Assembly (NCBI RefSeq): GCF_000327385.1
Contig: NW_008710630.1
Location: 357,649 to 421,648 of the forward strand
Length of the DNA stretch: 64,000 nucleotides
From: Lottia gigantea
Lineage: Eukaryota; Mollusca; Gastropoda; Lottiidae
Direction: 5' to 3'
Below the pieces are notes generated by a model. It was not told the DNA's origin. It made no database searches and saw only the letters and a list, made by a program, of their open reading frames with translations. Below are positions 50,301-61,075 of the stretch, in pieces. The position numbers were made by a program, and so were the translations under genes. The number at the start of each line of letters is the position of its first letter. The first letter of the stretch is position 1.

Positions 50301-53300
50301 TACAGCTTTTTCTGCTGGTCACTTCAACTTATTTGTGTAGGAATTTGCAATTTAGGGCTTATTTTTTTAATTCATTGGCTCATTAAGTTGCAGAAAAGTA
50401 TGACTAATTTTTTCTCTGTTTATTTCAGCTAAACCATATTTTACCTTCCCCCTAAAAGACCAACATACAGATGTTGGTGCTAGATTGACCTGGCATTGTG
50501 AGGCGAGCGCCAGTCCAACGCCAACATACGTCTGGTATAAAAATGGTGAAATAATCCAGAATCAGACTGGTTCTTTGACTGTTTATAGAACCACTCTAAG
50601 AATTGAAAGTCTGAAGAAATCTGACAGTGGAATGTATCAATGTGCGGCTTCTAATAAACATGGCAACTCATATTCTACTGCACAACTCCGAGTCATAGGT
50701 ATTTATTTTTTTATTTTTTTTATTTATTTATTTTTTTTATTTTTTTGTTTATTTATTTATTTTTTTTTATTTATTTATTTATTTATTTTTTTTATTTTTT
50801 TTATTTATTGATTTTTTTATTTATTTATTTTATTTATTTATTTATTTTTTTATTTTTTTATTTATTTTATTTTTTTTTTTTTATTTATTTTTTTTTTTTA
50901 TTTTTTTTTTTTTTTATTTATTTATTTAATTTATTAATTTATTTTATTTTTTATTATTTATTTTATTATTTTTTCTTTTCTTTTTTTTATTTCTTTCTGT
51001 CTTTCTTTACCAAAGCCCTTTTTTTACTTCTCTTTTAGTGAGTTCACACAGCTAATAATTTATTAATATTTAGGTTTGTCGTCTTATTATCCTCTTTGGA
51101 GAGTCTACATACCTATAATACATTCTACCTCTAAAGCATGTTTATTTCTATCTTTTCAGAATTTGGACCGAGTTTCAAAAAGTATCCATTAGAAAGATTT
51201 GTTAGTGCTGCTATTGGTGGAAATATAACGTACGTATGTAACCCAGAGGCAGCTCCGTCCCCGACTTATACCTGGAAGAAAGACCAACGAGATCTAGGAC
51301 TGACTCAGGGTTCCGTATCAGGAAATAAACGAATTCTCATGAATGGTAATCTCTATATTGAAGGAGTGACAAGGGCAGATCAAGGGGAATACACATGTGT
51401 TGTGGAAAATTTCCTCGGGCAGGCTGAAGACTCAGGATACATGACTGTTGTTGGTAAGTGAATGTTTTGATTCGGAGGTAGAAGAAGTTGAAATGAGACA
51501 ATGAGCAGCCTCTCAAAAGTACTGGCTGTGGCATCTAAATTTTGTCAAGAGGTAAAAGATGTTGTAGTTAAACACTTGGTCCTGTTTCATATTTTATGAT
51601 CAATTTTATTACCTAACGATACAGAACAGCAGAAGGTAAAACTACATGCAAAGTAGGATGTAAAACTCCAATTTCAATATATGTTTTTCAGACAAAACTA
51701 CGATGTCTCGAAGACCAAGCCCAGTAAGAGTGACCATAAATTCTACAGCAACCATGATTTGTGAGGGTTCACACAATCCTAATATGGACATGGTGTACAC
51801 ATGGTATTTTAATGGATATAGGATAAAGTTTGAAGATAGTCCACATTACAGACTGGTATGCTATTGTATATTTGTGAATATAATACGCACCCTTGTATAA
51901 TACGCACCCTTGTATAATTCGCACCCTTGTATAATGTGCACCCTTGTATAATACGCACCTTTGTATAATGCGCACCCTTGTATCATATGCACCCTTGTAT
52001 CACACGCACCCTTGTATAATACGCACCCTTTTTTATAATACGCACCCCTGTATAATACGCTCCCTTGTATAATACGCTCCCTTGTATAATATGCTCCCTT
52101 GTATAATATGCTCCCTTGTATAATACGCACCCTTGTATAATACGCACCCTTGTATAATACGCACCCTTGTATAATACGCACTTGTTTTGAGCAGGAGTAA
52201 AATGTGGTTCCATTAGCCTCATTACAGAGAGGCCTAACAAAAGAGTGTCCACATGTTTGTTCAATGAGAGACAGGAGTGTCTTACAAAAGAGACCCTGGG
52301 TGCTAGTGCTACAGGTGATGCCCATTGAAGATCTCCCCCTCCCTGTACAATGGAAACCAAAACAAAGAAAGGCTATTTCTGTCGCCTTGTCAAAATGATT
52401 GGTCACAACATGGTTCTATCAGAATGAGAAAAGTATGCCGTAACCTTCATTTTTTGTTGTTTATGTTCGTGTATTTTGAAGCTGTCAAAGACATTATTTG
52501 ATATTTGTTTTTCAGGGAGGAGATCTGACTAGTGGTTATCTGTATATATTAAACGCTCAGTTTATACATGCTGGTAGTTATAAATGTGAGGTGGCTACAT
52601 CATTAGATCAATCTTCTGGTTCAGCTGATCTTAATGTTTTAGGTATGTATACTTCCATAGCTTTGTTATCTTCATATAGTGTGAAAAATATTCTTGATTC
52701 CCATTGACTGTAATTTGAAGCCCAATACTCTACAGACTGTAAATTAAAAATTTAGAGAAGTCACTAATGGAGGCCAGAGACTTGTCAAGGGGAGATAATT
52801 GGCTTATCTCAATATGTTCCTACTGATTTGCAATATTCCTAAGCCTGTCTACCGAAATATTTCTCTTATAGTTATCTCCCTTCACTTCACAACAATTTTG
52901 TATCTCCTCTCGATTTCAGGTCCACCAGGTATGCCTGTTGGTGTATTTGAAGATGCCAGCCCACCAGTAGCTTTAGGAAAACGACAAATCAGATTATTAT
53001 GGACTGATGGTTTACGACATGGAGCTGATATACTACACTATATTATAGAGTTTAAAACTAACTTTGATATGACATGGAGAGTTCTAGTACCAAGTAGGTC
53101 ACTTCCTGTTTAGTTTAGAAAGAGACATAGTCATGTAATTTGTCTTTTTATCAACTGATAGAGCCTGATAGATGTACGAAGGGGTGGGCATTATATTCAT
53201 AATTTAATATACAAGGTATGGTGTCTGATAGGGAGCAGGATTATCAATACAGTAGATGCCAAACGTGACTGGATACGTACCTCGTGTATTCAATTCTACT

Positions 53301-56300
53301 AGTATCCCACATTGTACATGGCACCACTTTTATTAGCACTTTTATACTGTATTATATTTCACCAATTTCATTTTCAAATACTAAAAGTTATTCCACCATG
53401 TTTCTAGGACTATATGTAAGCGAGGCTGTATCTCAAACTGGTACGACCACTAAGAAATCCACCATTTTAAGTGATTTGAAGCCTGGTGCTAAATATTATT
53501 TCCGAGTTAGAGCTACTAACAGATACGGCAACGGAGAACCTAGCAACCCAACAAGTAAGGTTATGAATTAGAATTTTTACCACAAAGCTGTTTCAGGTAC
53601 GAGATCTCTTAGCAGCAGGAAGTCAAAAATTAGCTTCATTGCACACTTCAGGTCATTGTCAATTTGCAATGAGCCCAATGAAATATTGAAGACTAAATTT
53701 GTGAAAAATAGGTCTACAAAGAAAGAACTACATCAAATATGGTTTCTGAATTGGTTTAAAGTGAAAGCACAATTTTTCTGAAATGTTGTCATGACAACTA
53801 ATTTGTTATGTTATATTTCAGCTGCTATAGCAATAGACAGTGATAAACCAAAGAAAGCCCCTGATAATGTTGGAGGGGGAGGGGGTAAAGTTGGAGATCT
53901 AACAATTACCTGGGATGTAAGTAGAAATTAAAACTTCTTGGAGGATTATTCTCAGAAGCTTAATAATCTGTTATCTGATTGGCTGAGTAATTGTGAAATA
54001 TGATTGGTCAATTATTGAAATTTATTTTGAATTTCATGCTATTAACCAATCAGATTAGACTACTGAATTTTCAAAAAATATAAATTTGACTCGATAAATG
54101 CTAAGATAGATACTAAGTCGAATTTCAAGTTAGTTAGACGACTTTTCAAGATTCTAAGTCAGATTTTTAAGATACTTGGCGAAAGTTTTAAGTCATGTCA
54201 AAGTTTCGAGTTACTTACTTGACTTTTCACTACTAAGTTGAAAAAATTTTGACTCACAAAGCTTTTATATTATTATGTACGAGCTATTTTTCTCCAATGA
54301 TTAGTGAGGGGCTGACATGGAAAATTTCCCTCATTACACCCTGCATGGCATTGCCCGTCTTCATTAGCCCACAAGGTGCAGAAAAGTAGGACGTAAAACT
54401 GCATTCATTTCATTTCATTTCCAATGATTAGTAATGTTATTAATTCTCTAATTTCTAGCCCCTACCAGAAGAAGATTTAAATGGAGATGGTCTAGGGTAC
54501 AAGGTTATGTGGAGAAGAAAGCCTGTAGGACAATCAGACACTAAATGGGAATTTGTAAGTGTGTCTCGGATCGTCTAAGCAACGGTTTTTTACCCTTTTC
54601 TTTATTACCCTCTCAGGATCCTTCATGGATTTGAATCAGACGTCTATGGTTCCTGCAATTCCACTAAAACTAAGAATGTTTTTTTTTGGAATTACAGAAA
54701 CCACAGCCGTCTGACTGAAAATTGAAATTGTACACATTGATGCTAAAAATTTAAGAAAACCTCTTTACAATCCCTTTAAATAAGAAGTGAAACTCCCTTC
54801 ATACTATGTTTTGTGTTATTTTCTTTAGGCTCAGGTAAAGGGTAGATCAACAAACCATCATGTAACCACTGTCGGTGATAAAGTCTATTTTCTGGATTAT
54901 GAAGTAAGAGTCCAGGCCTTTAACAGTCTTGGACTAGGAAATATTTCCGATATCGTCACCATCAAATCTGCCGAAGACTGTAAGTTTCTCTCGAATATTT
55001 TTGTATTATTTCTTCGGGTGTACTATTACTTTTTATAGTCACCTGCACATAGTGGCTCAGTGTCTTAAACACATGCTCACTAGAGATTGGATCCAAAGTG
55101 CAATAAATTAATCTTTTATTGTGCGTATACTGTCATCTAAATATTAGCTTTCATGGTTACCTGGTCTCCATGGCTCAGTGAGTTAAACACTTCCTCAATA
55201 TCTTGCATCTGTAACTCTTTTTAAATTGAATATGTGACAACTGGTAGGAATATATTCCATTCTAAAATATCAAAATTACTTTTTGAAATAAAAATCAGCT
55301 CTTTTATCATATTATTTTTTTCAATATTGACAGTGCCATTTGGAACACCAACTAAAGTGTATTCTGACAGTTACAACAGTACAGCATTGATTGTCTTCTG
55401 GGATCCTGTACCAGATAACAGACAAAATATGAAAGGCAAACTTCAGGGATATAAGGTAGGTAGTAGGAGAGTGAGAGCTGACACATCCGGTACTTTTGGT
55501 ACTGTTCTCTTTGTGATACAGGATATGCTCCATGTGCTATAGTCTGTTCAATGTGCTGAAATCTCTGCTACAAACATTGGCCCTTGTACTCCATGTGCTT
55601 TAGAGTTCTTCATGTGCTTTAGAGTTCTTCATGTGCTTTAGAGTTCTTCATGTGCTTTAAAGTTCTTCATTTGCTTTAGAGTTCTTCAATGTGTTTTAGA
55701 GTTCTTCAGTGTGCTTTAGAGTTCTTCATGTGCTTTAAAGTTCTTCATGTGTTTTAGAGTTCTTCATGTGCTTTAAAGTTCTTCATGTGCTTTAAAGTTC
55801 TTCATGTGCTTTAAAGTTCTTCATGTGCTTTAGAGTTCTTCATATGCTTTAGAGTTCTTCATATGCTTTAAAGTTCTTCATGTGTTTTAGAGTTCATGTG
55901 CTTTAAAGTTCTTCATGTGCTTTAAAGTTCTTCATGTGCTTTAAAGTTCTTCATGTGCTTTAAAGTTCTTCATGTGCTTTAGAGTTCTTCATGTGCTTTA
56001 GAGTTCTTCATGTGCTTTAAAGTTCTTCATGTGTTTTAGAGTTCTTCATGTGCTTTAGAGTTCTTCATGTGCTTTAGAGTTAGAATAAACCCAGAAAAAT
56101 TGGATTTAAAGGCTACAGACTGCACCATTTGTAAATTCTGTGCATGATAAAAAGTGATCTAAGGGCTACGATCCCTGTTCTATTCGCTAACTCTCAATTT
56201 ATCTCACAATTGATTAAATTTTAGATAAACTACTGGAGAAAAGAAGAAGATGAAGAAGAAGGGGCACCCCAGAATATTTTATCTGGACAACGCGACCAAG

Positions 56301-57988
56301 GACTGATTATTGGTCTGGAGCCTGATACTTGGTATACTGTTAATGTACAGGTCTTTAACGGCGCTGGCAATGGACCTAAGAGTGAGGTTTTTCATCAGTC
56401 CACTGACAGAGCAGGTAGGTTGTTGTTTTAAAATGATCAAGCGTTTTCAATAGCCAAGTGATGGGGCATTTAACTGACTAAAGTTCCAGACAGACTTTGT
56501 ACAAAGTTACAGATGAAAATGGGTGGCTAGGGTGTGCCAAATAAACTATATTAGCTATGTGGACTCTTTGAAAGGGAAACACAGTTGCAGAGTTGTATAA
56601 GGTGTCCCAGAAGGGTGAACATGTCCATCTTAACCAAACAGGCCTACACCAGCTCACTGTCCTGTCATCGTTTAATCAAGAATGGTTTAAATTTCAGCTC
56701 CACAACTCTATCCTACCGAGATTTATGTCCATTCTCATGGGTCTGACTCTGTCAGGGTTGACTTTAGAGGTGTCAGCACACAAAATTTTGAAGAACCATT
56801 ACAGGGTTATAAGGTGGGTATAAAAAATAATAGAATTTTGTTGTCAATAGTAACATTATCAATAATGGCCATTTTTTTTTCAATTTTTTGAAAGTTTCAG
56901 TTTCTAATATGCCTGGAAAATTCTACAACAAGCAACTAGCCGTACAGTCTTAGAACACAGAATGTCTTGCTTTCTATTATGGAAAATTAGGACATGTGTG
57001 TTTTTCTCTCTTTGGATTCTGTATTTGGAATGAGAATAAAGACTAAGGTGATTATATTGTAGATAAAGTTTTGGAGAATGGGAGAGAACATCAGAAAGGC
57101 ATTACATTATGATTGTGAGAAATCAAACTATGGTATAATATCTGGTGTCGAACCTAACGTAGTGTATCAGCTTCGAGTATTTGGTTACAGTCAGGGGGGA
57201 CAGGGTAAAATGAGCTCACCGGCAACTTACTTTACATTGGGTACGTATTCTCTTGATCTATCCTGGGTCACCATTGGCTTAAGAATGAATGACAGGGTAT
57301 AAAGAGCTCAGGAAGAGCTTACTGACAGTCTTTGGAACTAATGTGGGTCCATTTTTAAGAGGATAACAGCTTAGATTCACCCTGTCTACCAGCTGGTCCT
57401 TGGTCAAATATTTGGCATTGATTAGTGAGGGGTTGACATGCAAAAAGCATCTAGTCGTTCGGATGGGACAATAAACCGAGGCCCCGTGTGCTACAGGCTG
57501 TGCACGTTAAAGATCCCTTGACAGTTGGAAATCGAAAAAGAGCAGGCTAATGCCGCTGTCCTGGAGAAATTTCTCTCCTTACCACCCTGCATGGCGTTGA
57601 CCGTCTTCATTAGCCCACATGGTGCAGAAAAGTAGGACGTAAAACTCCATTTATTTCATTTCATTTACAACTGGGTTGACTTGAATTATGAGGAAAGATG
57701 AATTATATAAGTTCACCAGACATTCACATGCTGGCCATGAGAAGAACCCACAACCACAGATGGTCTACGTAACCAAGCAACTGAGGTGAAAGTCTAAGGT
57801 TTTAAATCAGAAACAAAAAATATGATCTTCACCTCCAATTAATCCCATGTGTTTTTTTTTTTTCAGGTGGTTTAGTACGACTGGATCCGTCATCAACAGA
57901 AATTTTAGCTGGATCATCTTGTCTATCACCTTATTGTATGGTGATTTTACTCTCTTCCTTAATAGCGTTATTATATCACAGATTATAA
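44324..57988 (+). CDS. Cont: Contactin (C-type lectin, 6 Ig, 4 FN3, GPI-anchored cell adhesion protein)
   Basis: Coding exons: 44324-44393, 44697-44791, 45109-45194, 45735-45886, 46399-46506, 46822-47151, 47879-47974, 48389-48634, 48945-49050, 49748-49935, 50429-50698, 51160-51453, 51692-51855, 52516-52642, 52920-53093, 53408-53554, 53822-53916, 54459-54554, 54829-54979, 55334-55455, 56225-56414, 56698-56813, 57063-57240, 57867-57988; 3,723 nt, 1,240 aa, all phases consistent. Signal peptide; C-type lectin domain in exons 2-5 (NWVQFDGYCYRF to SSFICE); six Ig domains (e.g. WLECVAEGTPNPKYTW, DSGMYQCAASNKHG); four FN3 domains with the contactin-typical Gly run NVGGGGGKVGDL; a C-terminus with small residues (AGSSC) followed by a hydrophobic end, fitting a GPI signal. 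Known of the family: invertebrate contactins carry this N-terminal lectin domain and, in Drosophila, act at septate junctions with neurexin IV and neuroglian. A leader exon joins at 44309. Confidence 0.95.
47166..47795. repeat. 56-bp minisatellite in contactin intron 6
   Basis: About 11 units of 56 bp containing AGCTGAAATTGAGCTCTATC and GTAAAGTTAATATTTAGA. The first unit starts about 15 bases after the splice donor. Two sub-variants (GTTAATATTT/ACAACT and GTAAATATTT/ATGACT) are arranged in blocks. Confidence 0.9.
49060..49735. repeat. 51-bp minisatellite derived from a SINE tail (contactin intron 9)
   Basis: About 13 units of 51 bp containing AGTCCAATAAGATACAGAAC and AGTAGGATATAAAACTCC. The unit aligns end to end with the SINE 3' end at 57608-57660 (TTAGCCCACATGGTGCAGAA, AAGTAGGACGTAAAACTCC). 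It fills nearly all of the intron from about 15 bases after the donor to about 20 bases before the acceptor. Confidence 0.9.
50022..50129. mobile_element. Short foldback element (unexpanded relative of 40584-41690)
   Basis: GGCCACGTATTCTCGAAACG on the left; TTAGCGCTAAGATTGTTTCG then AGAATATGTGACC on the right; a 108-bp palindromic element in contactin intron 10. The interior has one CTTGGATATTCAAG. Confidence 0.75.
50700..51030. repeat. T-rich (ATTT)n low-complexity block
   Basis: About 330 bases of almost pure T with single A, starting two bases after the Ig4 exon donor (contactin intron 11). The open frames within it are artefacts. Confidence 0.95.
51885..52190. repeat. 17-bp minisatellite (AATACGCACCCTTGTAT) in contactin intron 13
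   Basis: About 18 units of 17 bp with variants CGCACCC, TGCTCCC and CGCTCCC. Because 17 is not a multiple of 3, all three frames stay open on the minus strand, giving long spurious frames. Confidence 0.92.
53965..54070. mobile_element. Short AT-rich foldback element
   Basis: ATCTGATTGGCTGAGTAATT on the left is mirrored by ACCAATCAGATTAGACTAC on the right, with an inner TGATTGGTCAATTATTGAAA. Similar pieces lie near 33840-33910 and 38690-38775. It is in contactin intron 17. Confidence 0.5.
54300..54425 (+). mobile_element. SINE 3' end in contactin intron 17
   Basis: ATTTCCCTCATTACACCCTG, TTGCCCGTCTTCATTAGCCC and AAAAGTAGGACGTAAAACTG: the plus-orientation tail, ending close to the FN3 exon acceptor at 54458. 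Confidence 0.7.
54634..54780. mobile_element. Foldback MITE, partial two-armed copy
   Basis: AATCAGACGTCTATGGTTCC and, after a short loop, GAAACCACAGCCGTCTGAC, then the right end AACCTCTTTACAATCCCTTT. The left terminal arm is missing. It is in contactin intron 18. Confidence 0.65.
55560..56075. repeat. 19-bp minisatellite in contactin intron 20
   Basis: About 26 units of CTTCATGTGCTTTAGAGTT or CTTCATGTGCTTTAAAGTT. The G/A alternation at one position is distributed through the array. Confidence 0.92.
57420..57670 (+). mobile_element. SINE copy, nearly full length
   Basis: CATCTAGTCGTTCGGATGGG, ATAAACCGAGGCCCCGTGTG, GTGCACGTTAAAGATCCCTT, then the tail CAGAAAAGTAGGACGTAAAA with a TTTCATTTCATTT end. 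The best plus-strand copy of the family; contactin intron 23. Confidence 0.8.
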
Positions 57989-58410
57989 ACACACACTATC
58001 ACACTTCCTGCTCTACATCACATTCGTACATCACATCACACAAGATGTGTGTTTATTGCTTACCCACTATTAAACTCATAAGCCTAGTACTATACCCATT
58101 TCATGATTATAAACACACACTATCACACTTCCTGTTCTACAGACACGATGTGTGTTTTTTGCCCTCGCACTATCGTATTCCTACCATACTCATAATCACA
58201 CAAGATGATGTGTTTTTATAAACTCTCTTACAGTAAAGTACCCCATTAATAACTAGAATATAAACACACACAATATATTCTAGAACACACATAAGTAATG
58301 TGTGTTTATATATTACTCCCTTCATGATTTTCATGTTAATAAAAACACACTTTCATGCGCCTATTTAGATCACTCTCACACACCACATAAAGGATGTGTG
58401 TTTTTATTAT
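57985..58410 (+). repeat. Array of hairpins after the contactin stop codon
   Basis: ATAAACACACA-type left arms and TGTGTGTTTAT-type right arms form at least four stem-loops: 57985-58056, 58109-58158, 58255-58313 and 58337-58410. The third stem uses ATATAAACACACA and the fourth TAATAAAAACACAC, each matched exactly by its own right arm. The first arm overlaps the stop codon (57986-57988), so the array is probably transcribed as 3' UTR. Confidence 0.8.
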
Positions 58411-61075
58411 CCAAATGCCAAAATAAAACCTGTTTATTTATATTGGTAAAAAAGATTTTAAGGGTACATTTTTGGGTAATGATTTTTGGTCATGGTCATA
58501 GTAACATTCATAGGGTATTTCTCCATTTTTACTTACAATGAACAATGATAACGCCTTCATAATTAAACGCTTAACTTAAACGCTATTCACATTCTATGTG
58601 CTTGCTTATACTTTTTTATTATTATTGCATAATTCATTTGGTGATTCTAGTGATTGAAGCTTTTAGTTTTGCTTTCAGTTATGGTCTTTTAACGTCTTGG
58701 ATAAGATGCAATTAATCCACCCGGCCCTCGCTTCCCCCACCTAACATAGATTCATGGATGCCAAGTGATGTTCCATTCATTTATTTTTGATAATGTCAAT
58801 GCCAAAATAATCAGAATTGGCCATGTGGAGTCTCTAATGATAAACCCACAATATTTGGTATGTGAACTCTCTGAATGGGATACCAAGGGACATGTAGTTG
58901 ATAATTTCAACTGAAAAGTGGAAACATGTATTCCAAACTGATATGGCCTAGCCATGTTATAATCAGAAGCTGGCACTGTAATTCAAGCTATCCCAGTGTT
59001 TACCCCCCTCCCCTACCCCCCGCATCATCATGTTTATCAGTCTAGAGCTAGTTTGTAGTGTGTAGAAATCTGTAGATCTTGGCTGAACTAATCATTTACA
59101 ATTAATCATTTTATAATCATCATTCAAACATCATTCATAATCATTCCTTGAGGACCTAACTTCTAATAAAGCAACATTGTCGAGAAGTTTCTCAGAGTCC
59201 CAACATTGCTTTTATTGAATTAATTTTAAGATCAATGATATAATTCCTTGGTGAAAACTATTACAACACCATCTTTTATATTGTACATATCATTTATTTT
59301 ATACCCCTAGGTTTCTATCATTAACAGGGCTGTTGATCAGGATATATTTACCAGTCATGTCTTATTTGTTTGAGCTGTATTTGCCAGTCGTGTTTGACTA
59401 GAGTTCTAGACGCCTTAGGCTTGAATTTACTCCTCTGGATATATGTTGAAATGAGCTCTTTTTTTAGCTTTATTTGCCATTCATGACAGGCTGAAATGAC
59501 ACATTTTCACTGACAAACTTTTAGTATGAACGGGTCATATTTTTAGACATTTCACAAACTGTCTGGCATAAAAATTCTCAGTCAACAGCCCTGTTGAAGA
59601 GCCTCAATTTGATTTTTATAAATAATTTAGCTCTAGTTGTTCTTTTAAGAATTAGTCCACTCTTTCTAATAGTCCCCCGTTTTCCCTTTTTTGCAAAATT
59701 TTGTGCTATTTTAATTATATATTATAATTTTTTCTGTTTTTTCTTTGGATCGTAGATTTCCTATGAATATGCGTGTAATTTGCTTTTCCCCTCATTTTTG
59801 AATATTTTAAGTCCCTTTTTTTTAAATTTTTTTTTGATATTTTTCAATCAGGGTCAAATTTATTTTTACTATTTTAAGTTTTTTGATTTTTTTGGTGAAA
59901 CATTCTAATATATCTGTTTGTGTTTTGTTTTGTAATTTTGTAAACAAATTCCATGATTATCAGATTGGATACAAATTTAGTTTTCATTTTATGTTTTTTT
60001 CTGATCGTTCCAAATTTGTATTGTTAAGTCTTTTGTAGATTTTACTTAAAACTGTGTTGTGTTTAAGTAGGGATAATCCTTAAAACATATAAGATAAAAT
60101 TGTGACAGTGAACTAGCTATATTTCTTAAAATATATTTTTTTGAAATTATTAAATCAATTATGCAATAAGCATACTATAATAAATCATTTCTAAAATTTG
60201 TGATATATGATAAAAAAGTTAATTTTTTCAAAAATCTAAATATTTTTGATTTTAGAAATTTTGTGCATACATTGCTTCCTCCCGAGTGTTAAATATCTAC
60301 TCATCTTTGAATCTCTTTTCTTCAAAATGAGATTGTAAACTCTCTTAAAATTTTTTTTTTGATATGGAATAGTGTTATTGTTCTGTAGAAAATATATTTT
60401 GTTTATGATTATAGCGCTAAACTAGGGGCATACGAGCATATTTTTTGCCCTATCTCGGCAAATTTGGAAACGTGCGCCACATATATGTGCCCCTCTCGTG
60501 ATTGTGTGAAAAATAAGCTCGTTTGCCCCTTGCATTGTGATGAGCTTTCTTATCATTTTGAATTTTTTCCTATCAAATTTAGAAACTTTGTTAATGATTT
60601 GTATATATGCAGTATATTTTTAATAAAGTTTTATATTTATGTGTTATCAATTTATTGAATCGACTAGTTTGACTGATGACAGGCAACGCCATACTTTGTG
60701 CAATGATGTAAAATTGTAATAGCTGGACATCAAGGGTGTTTCCCTTCTAATTTTACAATATGAAACTCAACAAATATAATTCACAATAATCACAATAAAT
60801 ATACAAACATTTTCAATTACAAATATATAAATATTTACAAAATATACAAATATATAATATTTGCCATGGTTTGTCACTGATATGAAAGACATCGAAGTTT
60901 TGCTACGAATTTGTTTAGCTTTTGCATATAATGACTCCTCTTATTTTGGACCAAATCAGTTCTGGCAAGATGTTATGCTGGACTTAAATGGTGTTTCCTA
61001 CAGTGACGTCATAAACTGGTTCTCCAGACCTTTTATATAAGACTTTAAACCAAGAACAAAATGGCGCACCAGTAA
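58411..61075. other. AT-rich region: probable long contactin 3' UTR and spacer
   Basis: No gene is recognised. The stretch is very T-rich from 59640 to 60450. The clearest polyadenylation signal on the plus strand is AATAAA at 60622-60627. A reversed SINE fragment (GGCAACGCCATACTTTGTGC) starts at about 60682. The transporter gene ends on the other strand at 61076. Confidence 0.45.

Noticed and set aside
50701-51038. FIYLF-rich open frame
   Set aside because: Translation of the T-rich low-complexity block inside a contactin intron.
51861-52406. Long minus-strand open frames with YTRVRIIQGCVLYKGAY-type repeats
   Set aside because: Direct translation of the 17-bp minisatellite, in overlapping frames; no domain and no splice context.
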